From Anastatus disparis (lineage: Eukaryota; Arthropoda; Insecta; Hymenoptera; Eupelmidae), in assembly GCA_017163975.1 (NCBI GenBank), contig JAFFSR010000227.1:496001-560000 (forward strand): a stretch of DNA of 64,000 nucleotides, given 5' to 3'. The notes below the pieces were generated by a model, which ran no database searches, was not told the DNA's origin, and saw only the letters and a list, made by a program, of their open reading frames with translations. Position numbers and translations under genes: made by a program. Of the stretch, positions 62,708 to 64,000 are shown piece after piece (positions within the stretch are counted from its first letter, which is position 1; each line of letters opens with the position of its first letter).

Positions 62708-64000
62708 GTAAGTCATGATGAATTTTACGAAAAAAAAATGTGCTCAAGTTTTTTTTTTACAAAATTTGCAAAACAAATATTCTAGTTATATAGTGCCATG
62801 ATATAATAACCGCCTTTATTTTCTGGTGAAAATGCTCGACACAGTGTGGCGAGATATTCGCGCAACAGTTATTATGAGGGCAAGTGTTTTTATTTTTTTA
62901 TTTTTATATTCATACCATGTATAGAAAAGTGAATGATATAGTGATTTTTATTATCGATATTGGACTTTACATACTGTGAGAAAATCGTGAAAAAGCAATT
63001 GTTTTTTTTAATTACAAGGACTCTTCTAAGATCAAGCGAAAATACAGTGGTTTTAAAGAAAATTTTTTCTCACTGATTATGTGCGTGTACTTGTCATACG
63101 TTATGTGCAATATTTTTTATGTTAGTCAACGATTTTTAAGTGTAAAAGCATAAATTCAGTGGAACACAATTGCGTCTTCTTTTTAAACAATTTCAGCTGA
63201 TTATTCAATGCTTTGCATTTATACAAATTATAAAAATTTGCAGAAAAGTGCAAAAGTGACAGATTTTTTAGATTAGGTTCTTTATTCTTAAATTATTTAC
63301 TATTTTTATTGTCAAATAGAGTATTTGAAATCAAATGAAATTTTCTTTATTTCCTTCAAAGTTTATTTGCAAATTTTTATTTTTATCACTAAAATTAAAA
63401 TTAATAAATTGGCAAATAAATTAGTAGTTATTAAATAATATTATACATAAATTTAATTGGAACGAACTTTAATCTAAAATTTATTGAAATAAAATTTAAC
63501 TGAAATTGTGATCCACTGTGAATTTTATTTTTTTAAATGTTTTATGTTAAATTTGATATTTTCATTTTAACAAATGTATCTTAAAATAACGCAAGACAAG
63601 TACAAATCAGTGACTATGAATACGCGAAAAATTAAAAACAAGTAATTTAGTATTTGGAAACTCGAGACAGAGTCCTTGGTGGTAAAACGTGGTCAACTGT
63701 TACACGAGTCAGAGTAATACAGGTTATTTTTTTTTAAGTTTTTTTTTTGCAAACATCGCTAATGCCACTTTTTCTCTACCATTGATATTCTAATTCTGTT
63801 TTTAGTTTGTTTATTCTGTATATTTTTTCTTGTATATCATTTTTCAAATTTTACTGGAACTTGTTATATTTTTTCTATAAAAACTCTTTTAATTAATTAG
63901 ACAACTTTTTATAATAATTACTCTTTAAAAAATTTAATTTTACAATTACAGAATCTATGTACATTCTATTTTAGTAAAATTATATTATTTATACTTGTCA
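62708..64000. other. Presumed intron at the right edge
   Basis: AT-rich with no recognised coding exon. A patch at about 63660-63722 ends in AATACAG|GTTATT and could be an alternative 5' exon, but support is weak. Confidence 0.35.

Overview
The window is AT-rich eukaryotic DNA with GT-AG introns, short compact exons and many small foldback or SINE-like repeats. Gene content points to an insect, most likely a hymenopteran and perhaps a parasitoid wasp. That guess rests on a tandem pair of ankyrin genes with a PRANC-like C-terminus, a family I know mainly from Hymenoptera. Species cannot be read from the sequence. No bacterial operons, CRISPR arrays, rRNA or intact tRNA genes were seen.

Layout from left to right. 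Positions 1-17 kb hold the 5' part of a minus-strand Mondo (MLXIP/ChREBP-type) gene: one well supported coding exon at 10.1-10.5 kb, a candidate GC-rich first exon at 16.7 kb, and long introns. Positions 17.8-22.7 kb hold a complete 11-exon cGMP-dependent protein kinase on the minus strand. Positions 25.5-37.2 kb hold two tandem minus-strand ankyrin-repeat genes that share exon phases and intron sequence. The left copy (A) is complete in three exons; in the right copy (B) I could not find the first exon. Several foldback elements lie in and between them. Positions 40.7-42.4 kb hold a complete 7-exon plus-strand HMG20A/B gene. Positions 43.1-48.1 kb hold a minus-strand MMS22L gene that converges on HMG20. 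Positions 48.2-64 kb contain no recognised gene. This stretch has a possible minus-strand promoter and first exon at 51.3 kb, CACGTG clusters, and a CpG-rich island with a splice donor at 62.2-62.7 kb that looks like the 5' end of a plus-strand gene running off the window.

The genes are mostly independent housekeeping or signalling loci: Mondo (sugar-responsive transcription), PKG (cGMP signalling), HMG20 (LSD1-CoREST chromatin) and MMS22L (replication-fork repair). The most dynamic part is the ankyrin pair. One paralogue carries a roughly 190-bp foldback insertion for which the other gives an empty site, so relative ages can be read directly. All exon models were derived by eye from splice signals, reading-frame continuity and remembered family conservation; no search or computation was run.
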